From Alphaproteobacteria bacterium (GTDB lineage Bacteria > Pseudomonadota > Alphaproteobacteria > ATCC43930 > CGMCC-115725): 64,000 nucleotides of DNA. Position numbers and translations under genes: made by a program. Positions 56,975 to 64,000 of this stretch are shown here, one piece after another. Every line of letters starts with the position of its first letter. Position 1 is the stretch's first letter. The stretch lies in assembly GCA_028871455.1 (NCBI GenBank), contig JAGWNF010000012.1, positions 25,426 to 89,425 on the forward strand. Direction: 5' to 3'. Below the pieces are notes generated by a model. That model worked only from the letters and a program-made list of their open reading frames with translations, made no database searches and was not told the origin of the DNA.

Positions 56975-57075
56975 GAAAACCCTACTCCTGCGAGCTCAAG
57001 CGGCGGCTAGATTAGCAAAAAACCGCCAAATACAGGCCTGAAAAGCGCGTTACCGCACGATTCGCATCCGAATCG

Positions 57076-57888
57076 TCACAGCGTCTGCCATTGCAGCGGC
57101 GGCGCGCCGGTCAGGAGAATCAGGGCGGCCAACGCGAGAGCGGCGGCCAGCAAACTGTCCAGCCGGTCGAGCAGGCCGCCATGGCCGGGGATGAGGCCGC
57201 CGGTGTCCTTGACGTTGAACCGGCGCTTGGCCACCGATTCGACGAGGTCACCGAGCTGCGCCGCAAAGCCGAGCACGATGCTCGCCAGCGCCACGACAGC
57301 GAGGTCGCCGTTCGTGGCCACTGCCACGCCCGCGCCAGCGGCCGCTGCGCCGGCCAGCCCGCCGAAAAATCCCGCCCAGGTCTTCTTGGGCGAGAGCACA
57401 GGCGCAAGTTTCGGCCCGCCGATCGCGTTGCCGGCCGCGTAAGCGGCGACATCGACCGACCACACCAGTACCAGGAGCCACAGCACCGTCGCGCGGCCGG
57501 CGAGCGCGGCGATCCAGATAAAGGCGACGCAGCTGAGCGCGAGCCACGCCGTGCCGCCCGCTGTCCAGAGCGGCGCCGGCGCGCCGCGTCCGACCGTCTG
57601 CGCGCCGACGGCGGCCGCTCCCATCACCGCGACGGCGCACGCGGCCGCGGGATAGGAAAATGCCGCCAACACCGTCGCCGCCAGCACCGTCGCGATGATG
57701 AGCGCGCGGCTTGACGAAGGTCCGCCGTCGACCAGCCGCGCCCATTCGACCGCCATGCCGGCGGAAGCGGCAGCGACCAGCGCCGGTAGCCACGGCCAGC
57801 CGAACCACGCCGCCGCCAGCGCGAGCGGCATCAACACCAGTGCCGACATGATGCGGAGCTTCAACCCGCCGTTGCCCAATTCCGCCAT
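57076..57888 (-). CDS. cdsA: Phosphatidate cytidylyltransferase
   Basis: The 270-aa enzyme makes CDP-diacylglycerol for phospholipid synthesis. It has about seven hydrophobic helices. The CDP-transferase signature is SVAKRRFNVKDTGGLIPGHGGLLDRLDS near the C-terminus. LVLVWSVDVAAYAAGNAIGGPKLAPVLSPKKTW precedes it. It is 117 bp downstream of uppS; that gap shows no gene. Confidence 0.94.
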   Translation of the reverse strand: MAELGNGGLKLRIMSALVLMPLALAAAWFGWPWLPALVAAASAGMAVEWARLVDGGPSSSRALIIATVLAATVLAAFSYPAAACAVAVMGAAAVGAQTVGRGAPAPLWTAGGTAWLALSCVAFIWIAALAGRATVLWLLVLVWSVDVAAYAAGNAIGGPKLAPVLSPKKTWAGFFGGLAGAAAAGAGVAVATNGDLAVVALASIVLGFAAQLGDLVESVAKRRFNVKDTGGLIPGHGGLLDRLDSLLAAALALAALILLTGAPPLQWQTL

Positions 57889-58005
57889 GTCCCCCCCGCG
57901 CCGCTTTTGATGTCAGGACTTCATCGCCTCGCTCGGCGCCGGGCCGCGGAAGATGTCGGTCGGAAATTCGAGCGGCGCGAATGCCTCTGGCCGCCACGCG
58001 ACTGA

Positions 58006-58740
<735 letters not shown>

Positions 58741-58748
58741 GTCGGGAA

Positions 58749-59309
58749 TTATACCTGCAGGATTTCTTTGTCTTTTTGATGGAGCATTTCGTCGACGCGC
58801 TTGACGGTCGCGTCGGTCAGGGCCTGCACGTCCTTTTCGAGCTTACGGTGCTGATCCTGCGAGATTTTGCCGTCCTTTTCCTGCTTCTTGAGGCCGTCGA
58901 GACCCTCGCGCCTAACATTCCTGACAGAGACGCGCGCCTGCTCGGCGTAGCGCGCCGTGACCTTGGTCATCTCCCTGCGCCGTTCCTCGCTCAGGTCCGG
59001 TACCGGCACGCGCACGATCTGACCGTCGATTTGAGGATTGAGGCCGAGATTGGATTCGCGGATCGCCTTCTCCACCGCCTTGACCAGACCCTTGTCCCAG
59101 ACTTGGACGACGATGAGCCGCGCTTCCGGCGCGCTCACCGAGCCGACTTGGGTCATCGGCATCACCTGGCCGTAGGCCTCGACCCGCACGGGATCCAGGA
59201 GGCTCGGCGAGGCGCGGCCGGTGCGCAGGCCGGCGAACTCTTTGCGCAACACGTCGAGCGCGCCATCCATGCGCTTGCGCAAAGCGGTGACGAATGGATC
59301 CTCGCTCAC
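58749..59309 (-). CDS. frr: Ribosome recycling factor
   Basis: The 186-aa factor splits post-termination ribosomes with EF-G. Typical stretches are [55 protein letters not shown] and the EERRREMTK tail region. The start overlaps the pyrH stop by 4 bp. Confidence 0.97.
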   Translation of the reverse strand: MSEDPFVTALRKRMDGALDVLRKEFAGLRTGRASPSLLDPVRVEAYGQVMPMTQVGSVSAPEARLIVVQVWDKGLVKAVEKAIRESNLGLNPQIDGQIVRVPVPDLSEERRREMTKVTARYAEQARVSVRNVRREGLDGLKKQEKDGKISQDQHRKLEKDVQALTDATVKRVDEMLHQKDKEILQV

Positions 59310-60055
59310 GACGTCTCCTCGATGACAGTGAAGCGGCCCTTGCCGGTGACGGCGTCGGCGAGCGAACCCGGCTGATGGATCGAGAACACTAGAATCGGAA
59401 TGCGGTTCTCGCGCGCCAGCGACACCGCCGCGGCATCCATCACCTGGAGGTCCTTCGACAGCACGTCGTGATAACTCAAGCGATCAAAGCGCGCGGCCTT
59501 GGCGTCCTTCTTCGGATCGGCGGTGTAGACGCCGTCGACCTTGGTCGCCTTCAAGAGCGCCTCGCATTCCGTCTCCGACGCGCGCAGCGCCGCCGCGGTG
59601 TCGGTGGTGAAGAACGGATTGCCGGTGCCGGCGGCGAAAATCACGACGCGGCCCTTCTCCATGTGGCGGATGGCGCGACGCCTTATATAGGGCTCGCACA
59701 CCGCCTGCATCGAGATCGCCGACTGGACGCGCGTCGGCACACCGATGCGTTCGAGCGCCGACTGCATGGCGAGCGAATTGATGATGGTGGCGAGCATCCC
59801 CATGTAGTCGCCGGTGGCGCGATCGATGCCGGCGCCCTCGCCGGCCAGGCCGCGGAAAATGTTGCCGCCGCCGATCACCAGCGCGACCTGGACGCCGAGG
59901 TCGTGGACCGATTTGACCTCGGCCGCGAGGCGCTGGACCACCTTGGGATCGAGGCCGTAGCCCTGATCGCCCAACAGCGCCTCGCCTGACAGTTTCAGCA
60001 GGACACGGCTGTATTTGACGGCAGGCGTGACAGCCCGAGCGGGTTCGGCGGCCAT
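59306..60055 (-). CDS. pyrH: Uridylate kinase
   Basis: The 249-aa hexameric UMP kinase supplies UDP for UTP, CTP and UDP-sugars. The start [22 protein letters not shown], the glycine-rich [19 protein letters not shown], the [19 protein letters not shown] segment and the [14 protein letters not shown] loop are all present. It ends in [13 protein letters not shown]. It follows tsf with a 175-bp gap that holds no gene. Confidence 0.97.
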   Translation of the reverse strand: MAAEPARAVTPAVKYSRVLLKLSGEALLGDQGYGLDPKVVQRLAAEVKSVHDLGVQVALVIGGGNIFRGLAGEGAGIDRATGDYMGMLATIINSLAMQSALERIGVPTRVQSAISMQAVCEPYIRRRAIRHMEKGRVVIFAAGTGNPFFTTDTAAALRASETECEALLKATKVDGVYTADPKKDAKAARFDRLSYHDVLSKDLQVMDAAAVSLARENRIPILVFSIHQPGSLADAVTGKGRFTVIEETS

Positions 60056-60230
60056 GGCTCAACGCTCTCGTGCAATTCGCATGGGACGGCGCGGATCATA
60101 CAACATGGAGCGGCGGGGGATAAGCAAGACGCTTGGCCGAACCCGCCGCCGGGTGGTGTCCCGAGTCGGGATGGGCCCGTTAAGTCGAGTGTCGTGCATA
60201 ATCACCACGAAGGCACTAAAAGGCGTCGCC

Positions 60231-61157
60231 TCACCGCTTGGCGACGGCGGCGACCTCGGCGGCGAAATCGGTGCTTTCCTTCTCGATGCCCTCGCCCAGC
60301 GCGAAACGGGCAAAGCCGGCGAGCTTGACCGACGCGCCGGAGTCCTTGGCGGCGGCCTCGACGACTTTGGCGACCTTGCTTTCACCGTCGACGACGTAGA
60401 CCTGCTCCAGGAGCACCGTGTCCTCGTAGAACTTCTTGAGCCGGCCTTCGACCATCTTGTCGATGATGGCGTCGGGCTTGCCCGAGGCCTTGGCCTGCTC
60501 GCGCAGCACGTCGCGCTCGCGCGCGAGATCCTTGGTGTCGACCGAGGCCTGGTCGAGATAGCGCGGATTGGCGGCGGCGACGTGCATCGCCAGGCTGCGG
60601 CCGGCGGCGACGAGCGCATCGGACGCGCCGGTGGATTCGAGCGCGACCAGCACGCCGATCTTGCCGAGGCCGGGCGCGAGCGTCGAATGCATGTAGGCGG
60701 CGACCGCGCCTTTGCCGACCGCGAGGCGCTTGGCGCGGCGCAGATTCATGTTCTCGCCGATGGTGGCGATCATGTGGGTCAATTCTTCGCCGACAGTCCG
60801 GCCCGTGCCGGGAAACGGCGCGGCCTTGAGCGTCTCGACGTCGTCGCCTTTGTCGAGCGCGATCTGCGCTACGGTCTTGACATAGGCCTGGAAGGCTTCG
60901 TTGCGCGCGACGAAATCGGTCTCGGCGTTGACCTCGACCAGCGCGCCAGCGCTGCCCTTGACCGCGACGCCGACGAGGCCTTCGCTGGCGACGCGACCGG
61001 CCTTCTTCGCAGCGGCGGCGAGGCCCTTCTTTCGGAGCCAATCGACCGCGCCTTCGAGATCGCCCTGCATCTCGGCCAGCGCACGCTTGCAATCCATCAT
61101 GCCGGCGCCGGTCTTCTCGCGCAGTTCCTTGACCAGCGCGGCGGTGACTTCAGCCAT
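60231..61157 (-). CDS. tsf: Translation elongation factor Ts
   Basis: The 308-aa nucleotide exchange factor for EF-Tu starts [20 protein letters not shown] and continues with [24 protein letters not shown]. The core repeats are [19 protein letters not shown] and ALVEV-like segments, and the region with [14 protein letters not shown] follows. The ATG at 61157 is chosen; the open frame further upstream reads through the intergenic repeat. It lies after rpsB as usual. Confidence 0.97.
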   Translation of the reverse strand: MAEVTAALVKELREKTGAGMMDCKRALAEMQGDLEGAVDWLRKKGLAAAAKKAGRVASEGLVGVAVKGSAGALVEVNAETDFVARNEAFQAYVKTVAQIALDKGDDVETLKAAPFPGTGRTVGEELTHMIATIGENMNLRRAKRLAVGKGAVAAYMHSTLAPGLGKIGVLVALESTGASDALVAAGRSLAMHVAAANPRYLDQASVDTKDLARERDVLREQAKASGKPDAIIDKMVEGRLKKFYEDTVLLEQVYVVDGESKVAKVVEAAAKDSGASVKLAGFARFALGEGIEKESTDFAAEVAAVAKR

Positions 61158-61179
61158 CGTGTCGTCTCCTTGACTTAGC

Positions 61180-61249
61180 GTCATGGCCGGGCTTGACCCG
61201 GCCATCCATACTTCAAGGTGTGGATGCCCGGCACGAGACCGGGCATGAC
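61180..61249. repeat. Palindromic intergenic repeat (GTCATGGCCGGGC...GCCCGGGCATGAC type)
   Basis: The 70-bp element pairs GTCATGGCCGGG (61180) with the CCGGGCATGAC end (61239-61249), and GGCCATCCA with TGGATGCC inside. From memory this REP-like family occurs in many alphaproteobacteria. It lies between rpsB and tsf, so their joint transcript would carry a long hairpin. Confidence 0.85.
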
Positions 61250-61260
61250 GGCGATTGCAG

Positions 61261-62046
61261 TTAGGCGGTCGCGCCGTCGGCGGGCTTTTCGGCCTCGACC
61301 GGCGGCGTCTCGACCGGCAGCCGGGCGGCGGCGCCGACGTCGCCGCCTGCGGCCACCATCTCGGCCTGCAAGCCGTCGAGCACCGCGCCGGCGACGAGCT
61401 CGCAGTAGAGATGGACGGCGCGCATCGCGTCGTCGTTGCCCGGAATCGGATAGGTGATGCCGTCGGGCGACGAGTTGCTGTCGAGCACGGCAACCACCGG
61501 GATCTTGAGCCGGTTCGCCTCCTGCACTGCGATCGCCTCCTTGTTGGTATCGATCACGAAGAGGATGTCGGGCAGGCCGCCCATCTCCTTGATACCGCCG
61601 AGCGCGCGCTCGAGCTTGTCGCGGTCGCGCGACAGTTCCAAAAGCTCGCGCTTGGTGATGCCGGCCTCGGGCTGCGAGATCTTCTCGTCGAGATCCTTCA
61701 AGCGCTTGATCGAGGCCGAGATGGTCTTGAAGTTGGTCAGCATGCCGCCGAGCCAGCGGTGGTTGACGAAGTACTGGCCGCAGCGCTTCGCCGCATCGGC
61801 GATTGGCTCCTGCGCCTGGCGCTTGGTGCCGACGAAAAGCACACGGCCGCCGGCGGCGGCGACGTCGCGCAGCGCCTGGAGCGCGCGGCCGAAGAGCGGC
61901 ACGGTCTCCTCAAGATTGATGATGTGCACGCCGTTGCGCACGCCGAAGATGTACGGCGCCATCTTCGGGTTCCAGCGGCGGGTGTGGTGGCCGAAATGCA
62001 CGCCGGCTTCCAAAAGCTGGCGCATGGTGAAATCGGGAATCGCCAT
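61261..62046 (-). CDS. rpsB: 30S ribosomal protein S2
   Basis: The 261-aa ribosomal protein starts [20 protein letters not shown] and contains [37 protein letters not shown] and [20 protein letters not shown]. The acidic Pro-rich tail ([17 protein letters not shown]) is typical of the class. The ATG at 62046 was chosen because upstream in-frame ATGs precede no conserved residues. A promoter and a 140-nt leader lie upstream. Confidence 0.97.
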   Translation of the reverse strand: MAIPDFTMRQLLEAGVHFGHHTRRWNPKMAPYIFGVRNGVHIINLEETVPLFGRALQALRDVAAAGGRVLFVGTKRQAQEPIADAAKRCGQYFVNHRWLGGMLTNFKTISASIKRLKDLDEKISQPEAGITKRELLELSRDRDKLERALGGIKEMGGLPDILFVIDTNKEAIAVQEANRLKIPVVAVLDSNSSPDGITYPIPGNDDAMRAVHLYCELVAGAVLDGLQAEMVAAGGDVGAAARLPVETPPVEAEKPADGATA

Positions 62047-62131
62047 CGACGGCATCCTTTCTCCGGTTAGGCCGCCGCGGGGCATGTGAACGGTCTTCGG
62101 GCCGAGGCCTTGGACCGCACCGGAACGGCGT

Positions 62132-62154
62132 CTCGTCCTTAGATGCGGGACGAG
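62132..62154 (-). promoter_or_regulatory. Stem-loop in the rpsB leader
   Basis: CTCGTCC (62132-62138) and GGACGAG (62148-62154) form a perfect 7-bp stem with a 9-base loop inside the predicted leader. S2 autoregulates its own mRNA in other bacteria, so an S2-binding structure is possible; the sequence alone does not prove it. Confidence 0.4.
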
Positions 62155-62192
62155 GGCCAAACCCCGCGTGTGGGTTGTTGAAAAGCGGGCTC

Positions 62193-62221
62193 TAGATAGG
62201 GGAAACCGGCCGGGAAAGCAA
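62193..62221 (-). promoter_or_regulatory. rpsB-tsf promoter
   Basis: On the minus strand TTGCTT (62216-62221) and TATCTA (62193-62198) are spaced by 17 bp. This gives a transcription start near 62186 and a leader of about 140 nt before the rpsB ATG. Confidence 0.6.
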
Positions 62222-62473
62222 GGGGTTGGACGGGGGACGCGGGGGTCCGGCGGCGCGCGCCTTTAACCGTCATGTCCGGTGCAAGCCGGGCTGTGACAAC
62301 CCGATAAGACGCCACTAAGTGACGGGATCGTTAGCTGCGCCCGAAGCCGATGCAAGATACACTCGGTGCCACGTTCGCGGCGCGGGCAGAGAACCAAAAA
62401 CCTCGCCGCGCCGCGTTGCTATGTTGTAAGCATCGCGGCCTTGCAGCCCGATCAGTGGGGAACCCTTACGTCC

Positions 62474-63676
62474 ATGACTGTGTCTTCCGTGCCAGCCCGT
62501 TTCGGGGCTTGTCTCGCTCTCCTATCCATTCTCTCCGTCACGCCGGCCCTGGCGGCGAGTGCCGGATCGGCGCCGGTGGTGCTGGACGGCAAGATCCCCC
62601 TGCCCACCGACGTGCCGCCGGCACCCGCGCTGTCCGATGTCTCCAGCTATATCCTGTTGGATGACGCGACCGGCGCCGTGATCGCGGCCAAGGCGCCGCA
62701 TGCACACTTGCCGCCGGCCAGCCTGACCAAGCTGATGACGGTCTATCTGACCTATCAGGCGCTCAAGGCCGACACGGTCAAGATGGACCAGGTCGTGCCG
62801 GTGAGCGTGGCGGCGTGGAAAGCCGGCGGCTCGCGCATGTTCATTCAGCCGGGCATGCCGGTGACGATGCAGCAGCTCATCGCCGGGCTGATGGTGGATT
62901 CGGGAAACGACGCGGCGGTGGCCCTCGCCCAGGCCGTGGCGGGAACGCAGGCGAGCTTCGTCACCATGATGAATCACACCGCCGGCCTGCTGCACCTCGC
63001 CGATACGCATTATGTGAATGTCGACGGACTGCCGGCGGACGATCACTACACCAGCGCCTTCGACCTCGCGCGGCTGTCGCGCGTGATCATCGCGAGCTAT
63101 CCCGACATCCTGAAAGTCGCCGCCCAGCAGTATTACACCTACAACAAGATCCGGCAGCCGAACTGGAACCCGCTCGTCTTCCGCGATTCAACCGTGGACG
63201 GCCTCAAGACCGGGCTGACCGACGCATCCGGACACTGCATCGACGCCACCGCGGTGCGCAGCGGACGGCGGCTGATCGCCGTGGTGATGGGCGGGCCGAG
63301 CTGGAAGGCAAGCGCCGACGACATCGAGGCGCTGCTCGATTACGGCTATCGCTTCTTCGGCAACCAGACGGTGATGAAGGCGGGCGACGTCGTCGGCGCG
63401 ATCGACGATCCCTTGCGCAACCCGACGCATGTGCCGGTGAGCGTCACTGAAACCGTCGTCATGACCCTGCCGGCGAGCAAGACCCTGCCGTTGAAAAAGA
63501 CCATGACCGTGCTGTCCGGCCTCAAAGGGAAGATCGCCAAGGGCGAGGTCGTGGCCCATGTCGCCATCGGCGTGAACGGAAAAACCATCGACACCGTGCC
63601 GGCGGTGGCGACGATCGCGGCCAAACCCGCGGGGCTCGGCCAGCGGCTCATGTACGAGATCAAGCGACATCTGTGA
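62474..63676 (+). CDS. dacC: D-alanyl-D-alanine carboxypeptidase (PBP5/6 family)
   Basis: The 400-aa penicillin-binding protein trims peptidoglycan pentapeptides in the periplasm. A signal peptide (FGACLALLSILSVTPALAA) precedes the S11-family transpeptidase-like domain with SxxK (S83 and K86 in PASLTKLM), SGN in VDSGNDAAVAL and KTG in DGLKTGLTDAS. A PBP5-type C-terminal domain (from about residue 290) follows, and a C-terminal amphipathic stretch (GQRLMYEIKRHL) could anchor it. The ATG at 62474 was chosen because it starts the signal peptide. The dacC symbol is by family, not by orthology. Confidence 0.88.
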   Translation: MTVSSVPARFGACLALLSILSVTPALAASAGSAPVVLDGKIPLPTDVPPAPALSDVSSYILLDDATGAVIAAKAPHAHLPPASLTKLMTVYLTYQALKADTVKMDQVVPVSVAAWKAGGSRMFIQPGMPVTMQQLIAGLMVDSGNDAAVALAQAVAGTQASFVTMMNHTAGLLHLADTHYVNVDGLPADDHYTSAFDLARLSRVIIASYPDILKVAAQQYYTYNKIRQPNWNPLVFRDSTVDGLKTGLTDASGHCIDATAVRSGRRLIAVVMGGPSWKASADDIEALLDYGYRFFGNQTVMKAGDVVGAIDDPLRNPTHVPVSVTETVVMTLPASKTLPLKKTMTVLSGLKGKIAKGEVVAHVAIGVNGKTIDTVPAVATIAAKPAGLGQRLMYEIKRHL

Positions 63677-64000
63677 GCGGGCGGACGGCCGGCGGGATTG
63701 AAAAGGTCGCAATTCGGCGAATCACAAGCGCATTAGGCGCGTCGCCCCGAGACCTGCCCTAGCCGACGAAATGTACCTGCATTTCTGGATCACCAAATGT
63801 GCCCGCTCTTCGACCGGGCTTGGGATCGATGGCTTTCAGTTTATGTTTGTCGTGACCTGCTCCCCGGAAATGCCCTCGGTTTGAGGTAGGGTCCGTTCTT
63901 CGGTGAACTGCTCCCCAACTTTGGACCACGCTACTGGCCTTTTTCCAGGCATGTCGGTCATGGCGGGCCGTGTGCCGCTGACCGATTGATCAGCTCAATC
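63677..64000. other. Right edge: non-coding, possible insertion-sequence end fragments
   Basis: I see no gene here. Two near-identical 13-mers occur 51 bp apart in the same orientation: TGACCTGCTCCCC (63853-63865) and TGAACTGCTCCCC (63904-63916). They look like IS3-type terminal inverted repeats, which begin TGA(C/A)CTGC. No transposase frame is included, so the element, if real, continues to the right or is a remnant. Confidence 0.35.

Larger units (their letters stand above)
62047..62473. other. Divergent intergenic region: rpsB leader and dacC upstream region
   Basis: These 427 bp hold no protein gene. The left part is the rpsB leader with a hairpin and promoter. At 62269-62295 a degenerate palindrome (GTCATGTCCGG with CCGGGCTGTGAC) resembles the ends of the 61180 repeat. 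The right part must hold the carboxypeptidase promoter, which I could not pick out. Confidence 0.5.

Noticed and set aside
57889..58005. A remnant of dxr between uppS and cdsA
   Set aside because: The gap shows no dxr-like residues in any frame, and dxr normally lies on the other side of cdsA.

Overview
The window is GC-rich chromosomal DNA of an alphaproteobacterium; the order cannot be fixed from this stretch. The case for the class rests on several independent signs: the pdhA-pdhB-pdhC-lpd-lipA-coq10 order with a lipoyl domain fused to PdhB, the lexA-comEC-gltX-gltA order, the lpx/bam/cdsA/uppS/frr/pyrH/tsf/rpsB block, SOS boxes of the GAAC-N7-GAAC type (the alphaproteobacterial GTTC-N7-GTTC read on the other strand), a dense cluster of GANTC (CcrM-type) sites, and two palindromic intergenic repeats of types I recall from this class. 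About 68 protein genes are supported. No tRNA, rRNA or CRISPR array was seen.

Layout. 1-5475: a truncated tetR diverges from a ferritin-like/VIT1 iron transporter gene, followed by a cystathionine beta-lyase gene, molybdate transporter modBC behind a perfect Mo-box but without modA, and a PilZ gene. 5460-14878 (minus): coq10-like/ratA, lipA, lpd, pdhC, pdhB, pdhA, ftsB, eno, kdsA. 14894-19055 (minus): pyrG, a DEAD-box helicase, a secreted YXWQ-repeat protein and secG. 19143-22153: an SDR gene diverges from an arsenic operon arsR-arsI-arsC-aqpS that has a recognisable promoter and overlapping operator. 22167-26959 (minus): a branched-chain amino-acid-type ABC transporter (livK, two terminator hairpins, livHMGF). 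27376-28119: tpiA. 28283-37925: ppiD, trpE, two small secreted proteins, a YibQ-like deacetylase-fold protein, then a tightly overlapping trpG-trpD-trpC-moaC-moeA run. 37981-41026: a PAS_5 protein, a secreted protein and a complete IS1595-family element with two passenger ORFs. 41149-48486: lexA, a DUF4189-like protein, comEC, a small protein resembling sigma-70 region 1.1, gltX, gltA and gloA. 48509-62046 (minus): a fused lpxI-lpxB, then lpxA, fabZ, lpxD, skp, bamA, rseP, cdsA, uppS, frr, pyrH, tsf and rpsB. 62474-63676: a D-alanyl-D-alanine carboxypeptidase.

How the genes work together. Most of the window is core metabolism and envelope biogenesis. PDH and its lipoylation are encoded side by side. 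Lipid A early steps, outer-membrane assembly (BamA, Skp), fatty acid dehydration (FabZ), undecaprenyl and CDP-DAG synthesis sit in one long operon-like run with translation factors. Tryptophan synthesis leads directly into molybdenum cofactor synthesis. Accessory functions are arsenic/organoarsenical detoxification, iron export or storage, molybdate uptake, ABC uptake of amino acids or amides, and one mobile element.

The most unusual items are the LpxI-LpxB fusion, the freestanding sigma-1.1-like protein, the IS1595 element that split a palindrome carrying DnaA-like boxes just upstream of lexA, seven GANTC sites within 83 bp upstream of ftsB, three consecutive palindromes upstream of pdhA, the absence of dxr from its usual place, and an Asn in the PdhC catalytic motif.
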